NCBI GenBank assembly: GCA_039908525.1
Contig: JAMOAY010000006.1
Span: forward strand, 77,845 to 141,844
DNA length: 64,000 bases
Direction of reading: 5' to 3'
Source: Magnetaquicoccus sp039908525
Lineage (GTDB): Bacteria; Pseudomonadota; Magnetococcia; Magnetococcales; Magnetaquicoccaceae
Shown: positions 17,867 through 26,235 of the stretch, piece after piece
Position numbering within the stretch: the stretch's first letter is position 1
Layout: each line of letters opens with the position of its first letter
Notes under the pieces: generated by a model
What the model was told of the DNA's origin: nothing
What the model saw: only the letters and a program-made list of their open reading frames with translations
The model's database searches: none
Made by a program: the position numbers and the translations under genes

Positions 17867-18625
17867 ATGCAAGCAACCGTGTTGCGTCAGGTGGTCTCTC
17901 TGTGGGCCCTCTGTTGTTTGTCCGGCTGCATCCCGGTGGTGGTGGGAGGCGGGGTGGCGGCCACCACCAGCGTGGTGGGCGAGGGGCGGGATCTGACCAG
18001 CCAGATGGAGGATTCCTGGGTGGCCATGAAAATCCGCAGCCGTTTTGTGCAGAACGATCGGGTGCGGGTGGGCAATATCGGCGTCTCGGTCTTCAACGGC
18101 AAGGTGCTGTTGACCGGTTCGGCGATCAATCAGGAAGAGGTGGACGAGGCCGTCCGCATCGCCCGGGAGACCCGAGGGGTGACCGAGGTGCGCTCTGAAC
18201 TCCGCGTCCAGTATGTCAGCCCTTCCGAACTGGCCAACGATTCGCTGATCACCAGCAAGGTCAAAAGCCAATTTCTGGTCGATCAGGAGATTCATGGGCT
18301 GAACATCCATGTCAAAACCACCAAAGGGGTGGTCTATTTGACCGGAGAAGCCCATACCGTCCAGGAAAAGGAGCGGGCCATTCAGGTGGCCCGACAGGTG
18401 GCGGATGTGCGTGAGGTGGTCTCCTACATCGACATCACCCCTGGCGCCTCCGGCCAGGCAGCTTCCCGCGAGTCTGCACCGTTGGCCAACTCCCCCTCCA
18501 ACCGGTTCGGAACCGGCGGGGAGTCTGCAGCGGCGCCTGCTGCCACCCTGAGTATAACGCAACCGTCAGGAACCGTGCATGAATCCATCTCCCCCATTGC
18601 CCCACCCGGCACCGCGACCCCCTGA
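17867..18625 (+). CDS. Two-BON-domain outer membrane lipoprotein (YraP/DolP-like)
   Basis: Lipoprotein of 252 residues with two BON domains, at about residues 45-110 (AMKIRSRFVQNDRVRVGNIG, GKVLLTGSAINQEEV) and 118-185 (ITSKVKSQFLVDQEIHGLNI, GVVYLTGEAHTVQEK). The lipobox CLSGC places the acylated Cys at residue 21. DolP in E. coli binds anionic phospholipid and supports envelope integrity; the shared position after rsmI-yraN supports orthology, although yraO/diaA is missing. ATG 17867 is preferred over GTG 17849 because GAGGAG lies 11 bases before it. The C-terminal 60 residues are a low-complexity tail. It overlaps glcD by 47 bases. Confidence 0.87.
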   Translation: MQATVLRQVVSLWALCCLSGCIPVVVGGGVAATTSVVGEGRDLTSQMEDSWVAMKIRSRFVQNDRVRVGNIGVSVFNGKVLLTGSAINQEEVDEAVRIARETRGVTEVRSELRVQYVSPSELANDSLITSKVKSQFLVDQEIHGLNIHVKTTKGVVYLTGEAHTVQEKERAIQVARQVADVREVVSYIDITPGASGQAASRESAPLANSPSNRFGTGGESAAAPAATLSITQPSGTVHESISPIAPPGTATP

Positions 18626-20003
18626 ACGGCTGCCCGCCTTACTGACGGAGCTGGCACGGGCCGTTGGGCCCACCCGTCTGCTCACCGCTGCGGTGGAGCG
18701 GGAGGCCTACGCCTGGGATAATACCGGTTGCCGCCACCTGCCCTGGGCTGTGGTCCTGGCCGAAAATCGCCTGCAGGTCGAGCAGACCCTGCGCGCGTGC
18801 CACGCAGCCGGGGTACCGGTGATCCCCAGAGGGGCGGGCACCGGCAACGTGGGCGGCGCTTTGGCGGTGCAGGGAGGGATCGTCCTCTCCTTGCAGCGGA
18901 TGAATCGCATCCTGGAGGTCTCGGTCGCCGACCGTCTGGCGGTGGTGGAACCGGGTGTTGTCCACGCCACCCTGCAGGCCCACTTGCAACCCCACGGTCT
19001 CTGTTGGCCACCGGACCCCTCCTCCTCCCGCAGCTGTTCCATCGGCGGCAACCTGGCCATGTGCTCAGCCGGCCCCAGCGCCGTGCGCCACGGTGTCAGC
19101 CGAGACTGGGTGCTGGGGGTGGAGGCGGTCCTGGCCGACGGCACCCCCTTTCGTACCGGAGGTCGCACCACCAAAGGGGTGGTCGGCTATGACATGACCC
19201 GCCTGTTGATCGGTTCCGAAGGCACCCTGGCGGTGATCACCCAGGCCACTCTGAAACTGGCTCCCATCCCGGAAGCACGCCGCCTGCTGCGGGCCATCTT
19301 TCCCTCTGTCGCCGAGGCCACCCGCGGGGTATGCGCCCTGATGGCAGAAGGGGATCCCCCGGCGGCCATTGAATTCCTGGATGAGTCGGCATTGGATCTG
19401 CTGCGGCAGAATGGCGCCCTCTCTCTGCCGGCAGGTGGACGGGCCATGTTGCTGCTGGAGGTGGCAGGTAGCGCAGACTCCATCGACACCCTGGCCGCAT
19501 CCGTCCGGCGCCGTCTGGCACCCCTTGAACTGGTGGAACTGCTCCAGGCCGGGCCGGAAGATGCCGCTTCCGTATGGGCCGCCCGGTACGCCCTCTCCCC
19601 CACCCTGAAAAAATTGGCCCCCAAACGGATCAACGAGGACGTGGTGGTTCCGGTCTCCCGCCTGCCCGAACTGATGGAAGGGGTGGCCCGGATCTCCAGG
19701 CAGCAGCAAATCCCCATCGTCAACTTCGGCCATGCAGGGAACGGCAATATTCACGTCAACCTGCTGGTGGACCCGGCCAATGGACCGCAGATGGCCATGG
19801 TGCCCTCTGCGCTGGAACAGATCTTCCGGCTGGTGCTGGATCTGGGAGGCAGTCTGTCCGGCGAGCATGGTATCGGCATTCAAAAACAGCCCTTTCTGAC
19901 CTGGGAACTGGACCCCACTGCGCTCATGCTGCAGCGGCGCATCAAGGCCGTCTTTGATCCCAAAGCCATTTTGAACCCTGGAAAAATCTTTCCGGAACCG
20001 TAA
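18579..20003 (+). CDS. glcD: FAD-linked oxidase, glycolate oxidase subunit GlcD-like
   Basis: 474-residue flavoprotein of the FAD-binding type 4 / vanillyl-alcohol oxidase C-terminal family, acting on 2-hydroxy acids such as glycolate or D-lactate. Seen are the FAD loop VIPRGAGTGNVGGAL near residue 82, SIGGNLAMCSAGPSAVRHG, GSEGTLAVITQATLKL near 209, the C-terminal FGHAGNGNIHVN near 382 and GEHGIGIQK near 428. A matching Fe-S subunit (glcF-like) lies at 38255 rather than beside it, and no glcE is present, so subunit pairing is inferred. Confidence 0.87.
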   Translation: MNPSPPLPHPAPRPPERLPALLTELARAVGPTRLLTAAVEREAYAWDNTGCRHLPWAVVLAENRLQVEQTLRACHAAGVPVIPRGAGTGNVGGALAVQGGIVLSLQRMNRILEVSVADRLAVVEPGVVHATLQAHLQPHGLCWPPDPSSSRSCSIGGNLAMCSAGPSAVRHGVSRDWVLGVEAVLADGTPFRTGGRTTKGVVGYDMTRLLIGSEGTLAVITQATLKLAPIPEARRLLRAIFPSVAEATRGVCALMAEGDPPAAIEFLDESALDLLRQNGALSLPAGGRAMLLLEVAGSADSIDTLAASVRRRLAPLELVELLQAGPEDAASVWAARYALSPTLKKLAPKRINEDVVVPVSRLPELMEGVARISRQQQIPIVNFGHAGNGNIHVNLLVDPANGPQMAMVPSALEQIFRLVLDLGGSLSGEHGIGIQKQPFLTWELDPTALMLQRRIKAVFDPKAILNPGKIFPEP

Positions 20004-20066
20004 AGCGCATCACAATCAACCACTAACCCCTGCCAGGGTTCCCGGTCGGCAGCAGGCTTTTAATGT

Positions 20067-20094
20067 TTGACAAACACGTTTTTTTTCTTATAGA
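20067..20094 (+). promoter_or_regulatory. Sigma-70 promoter for dksA
   Basis: TTGACA at 20067-20072, 16 bases, then TATAGA at 20089-20094 (continuing AT), about 63 bases before the dksA start. The consensus -35 and near-consensus -10 make this one of the clearest promoters in the window. Confidence 0.7.
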
Positions 20095-20156
20095 ATGCCG
20101 CTTTTTCAGTGGTTACATGAAGAAGATGGTCGGAAACATGTGATAGGGGGTCCATT

Positions 20157-20609
20157 ATGAGCAAAATTGCCGATATAACATTGCCGGAGCGCTACAGACC
20201 CTCGGAAGACGAGGAGTACATGTCACCCAGGCAGCGTGCCTTTTTCAGTCGCCTGTTGCTGGAGTGGCGTGCGCAGTTGATGGAGGAGGCGGACAAAACG
20301 CTGGCCGCCATGACCGAGGAAAAGGCCATTTTTGCCGACCCGACCGATCGGGCCGCCCTGGAAACCGATCGCAACTTTGAGTTGCGCACCCGGGACCGGG
20401 AGAGGAAACTGATCGCCAAGATCGACCGCACCCTGGCCGTCATTGAGGCCGACGAGTACGGTTACTGTGAAGAGTGCGGGGTGGAAATCGGCCTCAAAAG
20501 ATTGGAGGCCCGTCCGGTCACCGATCTGTGCATCGGGTGCAAGACCCGGGCGGAGCGACGGGAGAAAATCAACCTCTCCGAGGAGGAAGAGGTGATGGAG
20601 GAGCCGTGA
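20157..20609 (+). CDS. dksA: RNA polymerase-binding transcription factor DksA
   Basis: Stringent-response cofactor that inserts a coiled coil into the RNA polymerase secondary channel and acts with ppGpp. The 150-residue protein has the coiled coil from about residue 25 to 105 with the tip motif DPTDRA (Asp-x-x-Asp-x-Ala) near residue 62, then the zinc finger CEECG ... CIGCK at about 103-124. All four cysteines are present. It is monocistronic with its own promoter; the convergent thiE ends 72 bases further on. Confidence 0.96.
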   Translation: MSKIADITLPERYRPSEDEEYMSPRQRAFFSRLLLEWRAQLMEEADKTLAAMTEEKAIFADPTDRAALETDRNFELRTRDRERKLIAKIDRTLAVIEADEYGYCEECGVEIGLKRLEARPVTDLCIGCKTRAERREKINLSEEEEVMEEP

Positions 20610-20681
20610 CCCTCCTGCATGGCGGGCACCCACCCACAACATGCCTGCCACAACAGGCTTGACCGGCGGCGCACCTCCGCG

Positions 20682-21407
20682 TCAGCGTGGCTTCTCGTCG
20701 CACCCCTGGCACGGCACGCCCTCCTGCCACTCTTTGCTGGCTTGTTGCAGTCGCTGCGGCCAACTCTCCCTGTCCCACAGACCGCTGATCATCGCCGCCG
20801 CCGCCGCCCCGGCGGCGGCGACCTGCCCGATCCGGGCCATTCCTATCCCGCCGATGGCAACCACCGGCAACCCTGCGGCACGGCAGACCCCAGCCAGCTG
20901 AGACAGCCCTTGTGTCGCCTGTACATCCGGTTTGGTGCGGGTGGCAAACACGGGGCCAAAACCGACATAGTCGACACCTTCCAAACGGGCCAAACGCACC
21001 TCTTCCAGGGAGTGGGTAGAGAGGCCGACCATCCGCTCAGGCCCCAACAGGTGTCTGCACTGGGCCACCGGCATATCTCCCTGCCCTACATGCACCCCAT
21101 CGACCGCCAACGCCACGGCCAGATCGACATGATCGTTGATGACAATGGCAACCTGGGGACTGAAGGTGCGCAGAGCCTCCACCCATACAGCAGCAAACGG
21201 GGCCGCACGCTGGCTGCTCCCCTTGCAGCGCAGCTGCACACTGGCGATGGAGCACTCCCCCAGAAAACGGGCAATGCTGCCGATTGTGGATGGCCGACCC
21301 ACCCGCAAGCGGCGGATATCCGCCAGCGTGACCAACCCGCTCCGATCCAGCCAGTCGGCATCCAGAATGGGCAGCACACCACGGATCGCCTCAGCGGCCC
21401 GGTTCAC
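20682..21407 (-). CDS. thiE: Thiamine-phosphate synthase ThiE
   Basis: TIM-barrel enzyme joining the pyrimidine (HMP-PP) and thiazole phosphates to make thiamine phosphate. In the 241 residues the family motifs are VQLRCKGSS, VIINDHVDLAVALAVDGVHVG-type text with GVHVGQGDMPV, GLSTHSLEEV, DYVGFGPVFATRTKPDV and AIGGIGMARIGQV. The C-terminal 20 residues after WDRESWPQRL are an unusual Cys-containing extension. It is the last gene of the kinase-PilZ-thiE run and its start overlaps the PilZ stop (ATGA). No other thi gene is adjacent. Confidence 0.9.
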   Translation of the reverse strand: MNRAAEAIRGVLPILDADWLDRSGLVTLADIRRLRVGRPSTIGSIARFLGECSIASVQLRCKGSSQRAAPFAAVWVEALRTFSPQVAIVINDHVDLAVALAVDGVHVGQGDMPVAQCRHLLGPERMVGLSTHSLEEVRLARLEGVDYVGFGPVFATRTKPDVQATQGLSQLAGVCRAAGLPVVAIGGIGMARIGQVAAAGAAAAAMISGLWDRESWPQRLQQASKEWQEGVPCQGCDEKPR

Positions 21408-21778
21408 AGGGATGCGAAAAATTCTTTGTCGATGGTCTCCGAGTCGCCCATATTGAGGGAGACCAGACGCCGCAGATGGCTGAAGCTGTCCACGTCCATG
21501 CCCTGAAAACGGATGGCAGCCCCCCGTTTCAGATCGGAATGAACCACAACCCCTATCACCTGCATCTCAATCTCCCCCAAAAACAGGGTACCGGAGAGCT
21601 TCTCCCCCTGTTCGGGCAGAGGATCGCTCCAGAACAGTATCCCGCTCAAGCTGATGTCGTCGAAAGCACCGTCATAGGTGTCACCCGCCTCGTTGAGGAG
21701 GGTCAACTGGTGACGAAAACCGACCCTGGAAAATGTGCGGCGCTCCTGTGGGGATGCTGCCGTCGGTGTGGTTGCCAT
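21404..21778 (-). CDS. Single-domain PilZ cyclic di-GMP-binding protein
   Basis: 124-residue PilZ domain. Both binding elements are present: the N-terminal RTFSR (Arg-x3-Arg) near residue 15 and DISLSG (Asp-x-Ser-x2-Gly) near residue 39. Stand-alone PilZ proteins sense c-di-GMP and act on partner proteins; the partner here is unknown. The start at 21778 shares a base with the stop of the upstream sugar/nucleoside kinase (TAATG) and the stop overlaps the thiE start, so translation of all three is coupled. A longer in-frame start upstream lies within the kinase gene and is rejected. Confidence 0.9.
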   Translation of the reverse strand: MATTPTAASPQERRTFSRVGFRHQLTLLNEAGDTYDGAFDDISLSGILFWSDPLPEQGEKLSGTLFLGEIEMQVIGVVVHSDLKRGAAIRFQGMDVDSFSHLRRLVSLNMGDSETIDKEFFASL

Positions 21779-22773
21779 TACGCATGCTCCTGAAGATCCA
21801 GAATGGTGGCAGCCTGGCCGGCCTGAAGGCGTGCACCCGACTGGGTGACCAGCACGGATGCGGCGTGACAGGCAAGCTGGCCGGCCATGGCCAAAGAGTA
21901 GCCGTGGGTGATCCCGAACAGAAAGGCCCCGGCAAACAGATCCCCCGCGCCGTTGCTGTCCACGGCCTGCACAGACCGGCCCGGAATATCGATCCACCGT
22001 TCGCCAGTATAAATGGTCGCACCCTGTGCGCCAAGGGTCAGCCCGATGATCCTCGCGAGAGGGGTCAGAGCCTCCTTGGCCTGTTCCAGTGTCTGGCTGT
22101 TGGTGAAGGCCATGGCTTCACTCTCGTTGCAAAACAGCAGATCCAGCCCGTCGCCGATGATGGCCTCCAACCCTGGACGAAAGTAGGTGATCATGCTGGT
22201 ATCCGAGAAGGTGAGGGCCGTCTTGACCCCCTGTTGGCGTGCCAGACGGGCAGCCTCCGCGCACGCAGCCTGCCCCGACGGGGCAGAGACCAGATAGCCT
22301 TCAACATAGAGATATTCCGCCTGCCCCAGCAGGGTTGGCGAGATCTGCTCGCTGGAGAACTGTTCCGAGATGCCCAGATGGGTACACAGGGTCCGCTCGG
22401 CGTCCGGGGTGATGAATACCAGGCAACGACCGGTCGTTCCCGAATAACGGGTCTCCTGCAGAGCGTTGTCCACCCCATGGAGCCGCATATCCTGGGCAAA
22501 GAAGGCACCCGCCTCGTCATCCGCCACCTTGCAGGCATGAAAACCCCGACCGCCGAACTGGGCCAGGCCGATCAGCGTGTTGGCCGAGGAGCCCCCACAA
22601 GAACGGTGGTGAGGCAGGCCGGCCACCTGCTGCAACAGCCTGTTCTGAAAGGAGTCATCCACCAGGGACATGCTGCCTTTCTGCAGGCCGGCCTGGGACA
22701 GAAACTCGTCGGTGACGTGCAGCTCCATATCCACCAGGGCGTGGCCCATACCGTAGACGTCATAAGGGTTCAT
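21778..22773 (-). CDS. PfkB-family carbohydrate/nucleoside kinase (adenosine kinase-like)
   Basis: 331-residue ribokinase-fold kinase. The C-terminal signature DSNGAGDLFAGAFLFGI holds the anion hole and catalytic Asp near residue 283, and GGSSANTLIGLAQFGG near residue 58 is the N-terminal substrate-binding element. The overall pattern (YDVYGMGHALVDMEL at the start, NESEAMAF) is that of proteobacterial adenosine kinase-like members, but substrate cannot be fixed from sequence. It heads the kinase-PilZ-thiE operon; cysQ, transcribed in the same direction, lies 53 bases upstream. Confidence 0.85.
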   Translation of the reverse strand: MNPYDVYGMGHALVDMELHVTDEFLSQAGLQKGSMSLVDDSFQNRLLQQVAGLPHHRSCGGSSANTLIGLAQFGGRGFHACKVADDEAGAFFAQDMRLHGVDNALQETRYSGTTGRCLVFITPDAERTLCTHLGISEQFSSEQISPTLLGQAEYLYVEGYLVSAPSGQAACAEAARLARQQGVKTALTFSDTSMITYFRPGLEAIIGDGLDLLFCNESEAMAFTNSQTLEQAKEALTPLARIIGLTLGAQGATIYTGERWIDIPGRSVQAVDSNGAGDLFAGAFLFGITHGYSLAMAGQLACHAASVLVTQSGARLQAGQAATILDLQEHA

Positions 22774-22826
22774 ACCTGTTTCCTGTACAAGAAGAGGGAA
22801 AATTCATCCATCCGGCAATTCACATT

Positions 22827-23657
22827 TCATGCCACCGCCTGCCTGTCGGGTGACAGGGGGGTGTGTTTGAGATAGTTCAGCAAGGCGGCGTGCAACCGCC
22901 CATTACTGGCCAGTACGGAGAGCACGCGAGGATTTTTTTGGTTGAAAAGACACGGCTGACCATCCTTGTGAGTGACCCGGCCGCCCGCCTCCTGCAATAA
23001 CAGGGTGCCGGCACAAAAATCCCATTCGTTTTTTGGAGTCAGAGTAAAAGTTAAATCGAATCTGCCGGCTGCCACCAGGGCCAGCTTGTAGGCAATCGAA
23101 CCCATGGGGGTGATGACCAGTTCCTGGTTGAAACGGTCCCACTCCCCGTGACGGGTTTCAGAGCGACTGGCCAGACAGGAAGCGCCCACCAACTTCTCCT
23201 GTCCGGAGACCTGAATCGATTGGCCATTGCAACGAGCCCCACCCCCCTGGATGGCCGAGAAAAGCTCCCGGCTGGCCGGGTTGTAGATGCAGGCCGCAAC
23301 GGGCCTGCCCCGCTCCACCAGACCGATGGAGATGGCAAACTGCGGCAGTCCACGGATGAACTCCTTGGTGCCATCCATGGGATCGACGATCCAAACCCGT
23401 GGGCGATCCAGGCGCGCGGCATCGTCCAGAGACTCTTCGGAAAGCCAGCCGTAGTCGGGTCGCCCACCCTGCAGCTGCTGCCGCAGCAGCCGATCCGCCT
23501 CCAGGTCGGCCTTGGTGACCGGATTGTTGAGCCCTTTTTCCTTAAGGCGGACATGGGTCGCAACCGGCGCGCCGGGTTGAAAATAGCCCATGATGCACTC
23601 CCCGGCCAACCGGGCTGCCGTCTCCATGAGGGCAAGATCAGTGTGAAGATCGGACAT
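22827..23657 (-). CDS. cysQ: 3'(2'),5'-bisphosphate nucleotidase CysQ
   Basis: Mg-dependent phosphatase of the inositol monophosphatase superfamily that clears PAP, a by-product of sulfate assimilation. In 276 residues the metal site is complete: SEES near residue 80, VDPMDGTKEFIRG near 98 and the distal NEWDFCAGTLLLQEAGG near 220. The DGTKEF form is typical of CysQ rather than SuhB. The start MSDLHTDLALMETA at 23657 is chosen; longer in-frame starts have no family match. About 120 bases separate it from the divergent radical SAM gene. Confidence 0.88.
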   Translation of the reverse strand: MSDLHTDLALMETAARLAGECIMGYFQPGAPVATHVRLKEKGLNNPVTKADLEADRLLRQQLQGGRPDYGWLSEESLDDAARLDRPRVWIVDPMDGTKEFIRGLPQFAISIGLVERGRPVAACIYNPASRELFSAIQGGGARCNGQSIQVSGQEKLVGASCLASRSETRHGEWDRFNQELVITPMGSIAYKLALVAAGRFDLTFTLTPKNEWDFCAGTLLLQEAGGRVTHKDGQPCLFNQKNPRVLSVLASNGRLHAALLNYLKHTPLSPDRQAVA

Positions 23658-23778
23658 AATAGCTGGTACCGCCATGCCTTGTCTGGGAGCGAGTGCCGAT
23701 GGCATAATGGTACAACGAAAGGGTTGGCCGGGTCCAGCCCTGTTGTTTGACCCGCCCTGCCAGGCTGCTTCTGCCGAG

Positions 23779-25317
23779 ATGACCGATATCCTCCTCGCCA
23801 CCCTTAACGCCCGTTATCAGCACACGGCGTTCGGTCTGCGCTGTCTGCTGGCCAATCTGGCGGAGCTGCGACCACACACCCTGTTGTTGGAGTTCGAATG
23901 CAGTGACCCCCCGGAAGAGGTGGCGGAGCGTCTGCTTGCCCACGCACCGCGCATCGTCGCGTTGGGCATCTACGTGTGGAATGTGGCGGGGTCTACCCGA
24001 TTGGTGCACCTGTTGAAACGGATCCGACCGGAGTTGATGGTGGTCCTGGGTGGACCGGAGGTCTCTTTCGAAACCGACGGACAGGCCATCGTTCAGCTGG
24101 CGGATTATGTCATCTGCGGGGAGGGAGAACAGCTGTTTCCTACCCTCTGTCGCGCCCTGCTGGCGGGAGAGCGGCCGGTTGACAGGATCCAGAGGGCCCC
24201 TCCCCTCGAACTGACCACCATCGCCATGCCCTATGACACCTATCTCGACCAGGATCTGAAGCATCGCCTGCTCTATGTGGAGCGCTCCCGCGGCTGTTCG
24301 TACCGGTGCAGCTTCTGCCTCTCCTCCCTGGACAGTGCCGTGCGTCTGTTCCCCCTGGAACCCTTCCTGCGGGCGATGCAGGGTTTGTTGGACAGGGGGG
24401 CGAGGCAGTTCAAATTTGTCGATCGCACCTTCAACCTGAACAGCCGTGAGTGCATCGCGGTTCTGGATTTTTTTTTGCAGCGGATCTCTCTGGGGCTGTT
24501 CTTGCACTTCGAGATGGTGCCCGACCGTCTGCCGGATGGATTGAAAGCGATGATACAACGGTTTCCACCCGGCGCGTTGCAGTTTGAGATAGGCATCCAA
24601 TCCCTGGATCCTCTGGTCCAGGCCCGGGTCCAGCGGCGGCAGGATCGGGACAAAAGCCTCGCCAATCTGCTCTGGCTCCGACAAAACAGTGGCGTCCATC
24701 TGCATACCGATCTGATCCTGGGCCTGCCCGGCGAGAACCTGGATGGTTTCGCCGCCGGATTTGACCAGTTGGCCCGTCTTGACCCCCATGAAATTCAACT
24801 CGGCATCCTGAAACGGCTGAGGGGTGCACCGATCCAGCAACATGACCAGGCGTTCGGCATGATCTACAACCCGGACCCACCCTACGACCTGCTGTGCAAC
24901 AATCTCCTGGACTTCGCCACTCTGTGCCGTCTCAAGCGTCTGGCCCGCTACTGGGATCTGTTCGGCAACTCGGGACGTTTTCCTGACAGCCGCCGTCTGC
25001 TCTTTCAGCAATCCTCGCCGTTTTTTGCCTTGCTGACTCTGAGCGACTGGCTCTTTGCCGCCATCGGCCGCACCCATGAAATTGCCCTGCGACACCAGTT
25101 TGACTGGCTGTATCGCGGCATGACCGAGGGGCTGGGGCTGGATCCATCGCTGGTCGTGGCGGCGATGGAAGCAGATTTCCGGCGAGGCGCGCTCCGGGAA
25201 CCCCCGGACTGTCTGCGCGGCAAAACGGTCTGCCATGGTCTGCCCCAACCGCCACGCACACAGCACAACCTGCCGGCGCGTCAAAGACGGCACGGCCAAC
25301 GGACGGAGGGCAGCTGA
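23779..25317 (+). CDS. B12-binding-domain radical SAM protein
   Basis: 512-residue protein with an N-terminal cobalamin-binding-like domain (ILLATLNARYQHTAFGLRCL, VVLGGPEVSFE, YVICGEGEQLFP) and a radical SAM barrel with CSYRCSFCLSS, the Cys-x3-Cys-x2-Cys motif binding [4Fe-4S], near residue 175. QFEIGIQSLDP and DLILGLPGENLDGF are standard barrel elements. The C-terminal part fits the DUF4080 group. Relatives are poorly characterised and the substrate is unknown. The ATG at 23779 begins exactly at the B12 domain; an upstream extension of 35 residues is not conserved-looking. Confidence 0.82.
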   Translation: MTDILLATLNARYQHTAFGLRCLLANLAELRPHTLLLEFECSDPPEEVAERLLAHAPRIVALGIYVWNVAGSTRLVHLLKRIRPELMVVLGGPEVSFETDGQAIVQLADYVICGEGEQLFPTLCRALLAGERPVDRIQRAPPLELTTIAMPYDTYLDQDLKHRLLYVERSRGCSYRCSFCLSSLDSAVRLFPLEPFLRAMQGLLDRGARQFKFVDRTFNLNSRECIAVLDFFLQRISLGLFLHFEMVPDRLPDGLKAMIQRFPPGALQFEIGIQSLDPLVQARVQRRQDRDKSLANLLWLRQNSGVHLHTDLILGLPGENLDGFAAGFDQLARLDPHEIQLGILKRLRGAPIQQHDQAFGMIYNPDPPYDLLCNNLLDFATLCRLKRLARYWDLFGNSGRFPDSRRLLFQQSSPFFALLTLSDWLFAAIGRTHEIALRHQFDWLYRGMTEGLGLDPSLVVAAMEADFRRGALREPPDCLRGKTVCHGLPQPPRTQHNLPARQRRHGQRTEGS

Positions 25318-25337
25318 GCCCCTGCCCAGAGCACAGG

Positions 25338-26156
25338 CTATTTCCGCTTGCGCGGCTTGCGCGTTTGAACGACCGTGTCGGCAACCGCACGACTCTCCTC
25401 CACCGGCGGCACAGGAAGCGTTTTCGGGGTTTCGGTCTCTCCCCTCCTGGCCAGGCGCTCCGCCAGGCGGCCCAGGTTGGACAACGAAAGCAGGTGGGCG
25501 TAAACCCACCCCAGCTCCCCGCTGCGAAACAGTGTCAACGTTCTCTCCTGGTCGAGCCCCAGCAGTTTTTTCTCGTCCACCACCTGCAAACCGGCCATGG
25601 CAATCTTGCCCATGTTGGCCACCTCGACCTGGGCCGTCCATTCGCTCAACAGCTCCATCTCCTGCAGGCGGTTGACGAACAGCTCCGTGCGCTGATGCTG
25701 CCCCTGAAACTCCTTGAGAAAATCAATCGCCTTTCCCAGCAACGGAGATTGCTCACCCACCTCATCAAACAGGGGGGTACCGGTGGCGGTATTGAAACCG
25801 GCAAACCCTTCATCGATGCAAACGGTCAAACGGCCACTCCCCTCATCGGCCAACACAAACGGATAGCGGCGCACGAAAGCCGGCACATAGCGGGCATCCC
25901 ATTGACCGGTTGTATCGACAAACAGATTTTCATCGTTGCGCAACCCCAACAACGCCAATGGGGTGATACGCTCCCCCGTCCTGGCAAAAACCACAGGATA
26001 CTCCTTGGCAAGGTGGATGAACTCTGCACCGGTAACAATCACCGAGTTGGTATGCCGGGCGAAAGAGAGGGTGAAACAGGCAGGATCCATCCTCCATGCC
26101 CGATGCTGTTCCCTGTTGAGTGCCACCGGTTTTTCATAAAACAGCAGCTGCTTCAT
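25338..26156 (-). CDS. SapC family protein
   Basis: 272-residue protein beginning MKQLLFYEKPVALNREQHR, with HTNSVIVTGAEFIHLAKEYPVVFAR, ALLGLRNDENLFV, YVPAFVRRYPFVL and CIDEGFAGFN, a pattern matching the SapC family (named from S-layer loci in Campylobacter). The molecular function is not established. No signal peptide is present. The longer in-frame start at 26225 adds 23 residues without family match. It follows lolC on the same strand by 79 bases. Confidence 0.8.
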   Translation of the reverse strand: MKQLLFYEKPVALNREQHRAWRMDPACFTLSFARHTNSVIVTGAEFIHLAKEYPVVFARTGERITPLALLGLRNDENLFVDTTGQWDARYVPAFVRRYPFVLADEGSGRLTVCIDEGFAGFNTATGTPLFDEVGEQSPLLGKAIDFLKEFQGQHQRTELFVNRLQEMELLSEWTAQVEVANMGKIAMAGLQVVDEKKLLGLDQERTLTLFRSGELGWVYAHLLSLSNLGRLAERLARRGETETPKTLPVPPVEESRAVADTVVQTRKPRKRK

Positions 26157-26235
26157 GTGCGTCACCTCGTCAAACGTTGGCTGTATGCCGTTGTTGTCAT
26201 CCCACAGACCGCCTGCGCCACGCATTCACGACCAC

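Noticed and set aside
23638..25641. 667-residue minus-strand frame opposite the radical SAM gene
   Set aside because: No recognisable domain, and it covers two confidently assigned genes on both sides.
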